Source: Sulfurisphaera tokodaii str. 7 (GTDB taxonomy: Archaea > Thermoproteota > Thermoprotei_A > Sulfolobales > Sulfolobaceae). Taken from it: 64,000 nucleotides of DNA. The stretch covers positions 682,001 through 746,000 of the forward strand of contig NC_003106.2 of NCBI RefSeq assembly GCF_000011205.1. Reading direction: 5' to 3'. Both the position numbers and the translations under genes were made by a program. Positions 60,059 through 64,000 of the stretch are shown one piece after another. Below the pieces are notes generated by a model, which was not told the DNA's origin, did no database searches, and saw only the letters and a program-made list of their open reading frames with translations. Position 1 is the first letter of the stretch; every line of letters starts with the position of its first letter.

Positions 60059-60130
60059 ATAATATATAATCAATTATTTCTTCATCATGAGAATATTACA
60101 ATTAGCAAAGGATACCTGAATCTCCCTTCA
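60059..60130 (+). repeat. Dispersed intergenic repeat, family 1, copy 3
   Basis: ataatatataatcaattatt, core gagaatattacaatt at 60089-60103, then gcaaaggatacctgaatctc. A shorter version of the copies at 19721 and 24386. It lies about 100 bases upstream of the HerA-like gene. Confidence 0.7.
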
Positions 60131-60226
60131 AACGAGGACTATTCACGGGTCTTATATGAAAAATACTCATATGAGAAATACACGAGGAAATACCGAATAT
60201 TCGACAAAAGTTGTCTTAAGGATGGA

Positions 60227-61828
60227 GTGTTAAGTGTAAAACAAATGGAAAGTGTCGGTATAGTGCTACAAAGAGGTGAAAATAATAGCGTTTATGCTCT
60301 CCTTAAACCTAACATTGATATAATAGGCGGGCAACTTTTCCTTATTGAGGATGAAGGTAAAAAGACTGTAGCTAGGTTAGATGATTATTTCTACATAAAT
60401 GAGTTCTTCGATGAAAAAACACCTTTCTCGAGGACATTGTTAAACGATAAAATTGATGTTGAACTATTAAATATGAATACAGTAATCAGGGCGGAATTAT
60501 CAATAGTTAAGAGGTATAATCACTCCACGATACCAAAACCTGGGTCTATAGTGAAGTTTCTCCCAGAGATTGCAGATGAGAAGGACTTACTTTCTTTTTA
60601 TCAACTTTCTTCATCTCAAGGTTACATTAAGTATGGAAGATTAGCTGGTTCTAAAATTCCTTTACTTCTTGACCTTAATGCGATAACTATGCATGTCGGA
60701 ATATTTGGAGAAACTGGAAGTGGGAAGAGTTATAATATGAGATACTTAATCACTCTTCTTTCAAATATTGAAATTGACGGTAAAATTACATCAATTCCTT
60801 TAATTATATTTGATGCTAATGGTGATTACTCGGATTTTACATCTTTTAACATAGATCTAGTCAGTAAGGGAAGAGGATGGATAAAGAAATATGTAATGAG
60901 AGATCCATTGAGTGATTATGAGATAAAATTATCAATTGACCTCTCTCTATTCACAGCTAAGGATTTAGCTGACTTTATAATTTCTCTAAAATATGGTGAT
61001 ATTGCCCCAAATTCATTGCAAGCTAACATACTGGAGCAAGTCTTGTCTCAACATGATCCGCAGGAATATAATTGGTTATTAAGTACTAGAGAGGGCATTG
61101 AAAGTTTAAAAATAGAGTTACAAGAGCTTAAAAATACAGGTTTCAGTCCGAGTAGCATTAGAGCTGTAGTTAGTTCTTTAGAAATTTTCCTTAACAAAGT
61201 GAGAAAATACAATTTCGTATCTTCATCTTCTTCATTTAATGAGCAAACCCTTGATGTTATTTGGAATACTAAAGGATTAGCTATAATTGACTTTTCATCT
61301 GATGGTGCACCAGGTGTTGATATATCAACTAAACAGCTAATTGTAAGTTATGTTTCTCGTTTAGTCTTAGATTATCTTACCAAGGCTAAATATTCTGGAA
61401 AACAAAAACTTATAGGAGTAGTGATTGAGGAAGCACAGAATTATATACCTTCAAATGATTATCCAGTAAATGCTAGGATTACGAAAGAGGTTTTAGTTAC
61501 ATTAGCTACACAAGGAAGGAAATTTGGTGCCTCTCTCTTTTTAGTTTCACAGAGGCCGGCGTTCGTTGATAAGTATGTACTTTCAATGCTAAACACTTTC
61601 TTCTTTCACAGGATTTATCATGAAGACGTAAAATACGTAATGTCGGCCACTGGTGGGCTTCCAGAACATCTAGCTAAGAGCTTACCCTCTCTTGAAACTG
61701 GATATGTTATAGTTTCCGGTTTGATGTCAGCGTTAAAATCGCCAGCTTTAGTTAAGATACCATGGGATGACAGAATAGGTTCTTACACAGGTTACGTCAT
61801 GAGTATTGAAAATATCTTGGTGAGTTAA
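60227..61828 (+). CDS. HerA-like ATPase (DUF87, FtsK/HerA superfamily)
   Basis: 533 residues. A beta-rich N-terminal domain (1-145, HAS-barrel-like) precedes the RecA-type ATPase: Walker A GETGSGKS at 161-168, Walker B IGVVIEEAQNYIPS near 400, then TLATQGRKFGASLFLVSQRP, the sensor/arginine-finger region typical of HerA. Hexameric HerA ATPases move DNA and usually work with a nuclease. No nurA, mre11 or rad50 is adjacent. The stop is 1 base before the next ATG, so the following P-loop gene is its operon partner. GTG start; an ATG at 60245 is also possible. Confidence 0.87.
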   Translation: MLSVKQMESVGIVLQRGENNSVYALLKPNIDIIGGQLFLIEDEGKKTVARLDDYFYINEFFDEKTPFSRTLLNDKIDVELLNMNTVIRAELSIVKRYNHSTIPKPGSIVKFLPEIADEKDLLSFYQLSSSQGYIKYGRLAGSKIPLLLDLNAITMHVGIFGETGSGKSYNMRYLITLLSNIEIDGKITSIPLIIFDANGDYSDFTSFNIDLVSKGRGWIKKYVMRDPLSDYEIKLSIDLSLFTAKDLADFIISLKYGDIAPNSLQANILEQVLSQHDPQEYNWLLSTREGIESLKIELQELKNTGFSPSSIRAVVSSLEIFLNKVRKYNFVSSSSSFNEQTLDVIWNTKGLAIIDFSSDGAPGVDISTKQLIVSYVSRLVLDYLTKAKYSGKQKLIGVVIEEAQNYIPSNDYPVNARITKEVLVTLATQGRKFGASLFLVSQRPAFVDKYVLSMLNTFFFHRIYHEDVKYVMSATGGLPEHLAKSLPSLETGYVIVSGLMSALKSPALVKIPWDDRIGSYTGYVMSIENILVS

Positions 61829-61829
61829 G

Positions 61830-64000
61830 ATGTGTGAGTTTAGATTAAGTGAAACATCGGCTTCATCAGAAAGTATTTATAAGCTTTATGAATGCGTTAT
61901 GAATAAGACTGAGATAGTAAATAAACTTAAATTCTTTAAACAAATTGGCGAAGAAATCCAAAGGCTTAGAAGTGTTAGAGAGTCACCAGAGATTATTGCA
62001 TTGGTAGCTGACTGGGGACAAGGTAAAACAACATTACTTAGCATTTTAGAAGAAGTTAAGCATATAGAAAAGTTGAATTTCGTCGATATCCTAAAGGGGA
62101 ACATCGATTTTAGTCAAAACGAAGTAGTTTTGATTGACGAAGTAGAAACTAGCATAGAACTTTTATCAGAATATAGAGATAAGATTAAGGACTTTTGGAT
62201 AAAGATAAAAGAGCTAGCTAATTCTAACAAAAACATTGTAGTTTATTTATCAATGACCCCAAGTGCCTATTCGAAGATATTTGGTGAAGTTTTAAGGGAT
62301 TTATTTCCCGAAACCTATGAGGCTATAGAACAAAGAGTGAAAAGAATACATTTAATGCCACCATCTAAGCTGGAATTTTTAGCTGTTATGGATTGTTTGT
62401 TAGAATTTAATAAGCTTAATAAGGATTTGCTTGAATACATGGATTTACCCTATTGGACAATAGGGCAGGAAAGAAGAAAATTTGCAAGATTCTTTAACGA
62501 CGTGGTATGTAAGGCTGGGGAAAGTAAAAGCCCAGTAGATATGATGTTTAAGCTTCTTGTTGATAATCAGAATTTAAATGAAGAAGGAGAAACGATTAGG
62601 ATTAATGAAGTTATTAAATTTGAGAAAAATCTGGATAAAAATGAAGTAGAGGAGTTTCATAAAATTCTTATGAGTAGAATATTTACGGGTAAACCCATTG
62701 AGGTGTTAAAAGATTACGTAGTGGAAGGCTATTTAGTTGACTATTATTCGTGGGCTGAAGTTGTAAAAGATGGAGATATTATTGAAGATTTTCTACTAGT
62801 TTATATAAATGAGAAGGACTCATTAGACAAGAACCTTTATGTCTTCCTCTCAGATAGTATAGATAAGGTAATTTATGAGAATGTGAATAGAGGCAATTTG
62901 GAGGAAATAGTAAGAAAATTGAAAGTACGAAGTAAGAAGAGAGCTTATGCATTATCGTGGAGTTTATTCGAAACTCTAGTAAACACTAATGTAGGAGGAT
63001 TGATTGTTGAATTTGAAAGTAGGGAACTGAAGGAAAAGGCAATAAAGTTTGTGAATGAGAAACTACTAGATGAAGAGAAAGAAGTTGAATCGTTTATTTC
63101 GTTCTTAAGGCACGGTATGGGACTTGAATTCGAAGAAAAGAAGATTAATCCTCATACAACTCTGCTCTCTTTCAAGAAATTTAACGTGTTAGTAACTAAT
63201 AAGCCAGAAAGGGCTTTGCCAGATTTACTTATACATGGAATAATTATACTCTCTGACGAGAACTCGCTGGATGGTTATTATGACGAACTTTCAATCAAAG
63301 TACTTCATTTACCCTTAAGTACGCCAGTTAAAAGACAGTTATTGTATATTAACTTTTACGAGCTATTAAATGAGAAAGGAGTAAGGCTAAGAAAAGAAAT
63401 TGTAAACCTAAAGTTGGGTGACTTAATAGATTTAGTTAACAGATTTATTTCTTCTATAGATAAAGAATTAACATTACCTAGTTTACCGCTAACGAAAGGA
63501 AATAAAAGACCTGTACAATCATTTAATTGGATTATTTATGCTCCAGAAGTTTATCCTGCAAAAGCTTCTGAAGTATTTGTAAAGGTTGATGATATTGTAA
63601 ACAAAAAGTTTAGGATATTTGGTGCCAAGCAGTTCCATTTAGAGGATATAGAAACAGCTGAAACTTTTGTCAGTGATGTTGTACATTATTTCGCTGAAAA
63701 TGACATAATAAACGTAAATGAGGAAATAATAGATTTTTCTAACTTAGCTGGTAAAAGAGTAAAAGAATTTACTAAGGTCACTGTAGGCTTACTAAGACAA
63801 ATTTTGAAAGATAAATTAGAAGGAGAAATAGTAAAATATATTCAAAATGAAGAAAAGAGTGAGTTGTTGAATATATTACAGAAAATATACGGTGTAAAGA
63901 GGAATAGTGTATTGGAATTTTTAATTTATTCATCTATAGCTACTGGAGAAATAGCTAATTATGTTAAAATTAGAAATTTGGTTTCTCTTGCCGATATAGA
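61830..64000 (+). CDS. Large P-loop ATPase, partner of the HerA-like protein (runs off the window)
   Basis: At least 723 codons, open to the window end. Near the N-terminus IIALVADWGQGKTTLLSIL is a Walker A (A-x4-GKT, residues 60-67) and NEVVLIDEVETS (98-108) a Walker B; VVYLSMTPSAYSKIF follows as a sensor-like strand. The remaining 550 residues are helical and charged with no nuclease or helicase motif I can name. With the HerA-like gene it forms a tight two-gene module. I do not recognise the family; a DNA-processing or defence role is inferred only. Confidence 0.75.
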   Translation, partial: MCEFRLSETSASSESIYKLYECVMNKTEIVNKLKFFKQIGEEIQRLRSVRESPEIIALVADWGQGKTTLLSILEEVKHIEKLNFVDILKGNIDFSQNEVVLIDEVETSIELLSEYRDKIKDFWIKIKELANSNKNIVVYLSMTPSAYSKIFGEVLRDLFPETYEAIEQRVKRIHLMPPSKLEFLAVMDCLLEFNKLNKDLLEYMDLPYWTIGQERRKFARFFNDVVCKAGESKSPVDMMFKLLVDNQNLNEEGETIRINEVIKFEKNLDKNEVEEFHKILMSRIFTGKPIEVLKDYVVEGYLVDYYSWAEVVKDGDIIEDFLLVYINEKDSLDKNLYVFLSDSIDKVIYENVNRGNLEEIVRKLKVRSKKRAYALSWSLFETLVNTNVGGLIVEFESRELKEKAIKFVNEKLLDEEKEVESFISFLRHGMGLEFEEKKINPHTTLLSFKKFNVLVTNKPERALPDLLIHGIIILSDENSLDGYYDELSIKVLHLPLSTPVKRQLLYINFYELLNEKGVRLRKEIVNLKLGDLIDLVNRFISSIDKELTLPSLPLTKGNKRPVQSFNWIIYAPEVYPAKASEVFVKVDDIVNKKFRIFGAKQFHLEDIETAETFVSDVVHYFAENDIINVNEEIIDFSNLAGKRVKEFTKVTVGLLRQILKDKLEGEIVKYIQNEEKSELLNILQKIYGVKRNSVLEFLIYSSIATGEIANYVKIRNLVSLADI

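Overview
The window is AT-rich crenarchaeal DNA. Genes are mostly leaderless, with TATA-like boxes about 26 bases before the start codon, and there is a ribosomal L13e gene, an Sm-like archaeal protein and several VapBC and HEPN/nucleotidyltransferase modules. The 149-residue RNase HI at 51.6-52.0 kb has the length, the D7/E52/D76/D125 active site and the Cys58/Cys145 pair that I associate with the enzyme of Sulfurisphaera (Sulfolobus) tokodaii. I therefore take the window to be from that species or a very close relative. No rRNA, tRNA or CRISPR array was seen.

0-13 kb: a nitroreductase fragment, a stand-alone PEP/pyruvate-binding domain, an oligopeptide-type ABC importer operon (two ATPases, two permeases), a secreted propeller-like protein, and a large membrane-anchored solute-binding protein whose two halves appear in swapped order. 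Then come an EmrB-type exporter, a zinc-ribbon protein and L13e. 13-24 kb is a degraded zone: a retropepsin-like protease with a small repeat protein, a decayed MFS transporter copy, an intact MFS transporter, an acetoacetate-decarboxylase-like gene, a dead transposase carrying a tripled 48-bp unit, a PaREP1 gene, a Rieske ferredoxin, and a frameshifted MFS exporter beside its likely HTH/beta-repeat regulator.

25-40 kb is catabolic: Bcp peroxiredoxin, an HTH-10 regulator, an hpa-like set (flavin reductase, ring-cleavage dioxygenase, 4-hydroxyphenylacetate hydroxylase, FAH-family enzyme), a cation/proton antiporter, acetyl-CoA synthetase divergent from a broken acetate permease gene, indolepyruvate oxidoreductase with an aminotransferase, and a molybdenum hydroxylase large subunit. 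41-50 kb is a toxin-antitoxin-rich accessory stretch (VapBC, three HEPN proteins, two minimal nucleotidyltransferases) with DUF488, MIP18-family and DUF929 genes. 50-58 kb holds a TPP enzyme, RNase HI, a PadR-controlled ABC exporter, a sodium/solute symporter with its small partner, and SmAP. 58-64 kb holds a second broken transporter gene, a repeat-rich gap, and a two-gene module of a HerA-like ATPase and a large P-loop protein that runs off the window.

The most striking item is a 353-bp GC-rich, highly structured element present in two inverted copies 25 kb apart (two differences seen). Both copies lie in sense orientation inside transporter genes, directly after TGAC. It looks like a non-autonomous IS200/IS605-type element that may still encode a TnpB guide-RNA scaffold. 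Other notable signals are the apparently permuted binding protein, a VapC toxin with no standard start codon before its first catalytic Asp, a shared AAACAAGT motif bracketing the TATA boxes of two distant genes, and three families of dispersed intergenic repeats.
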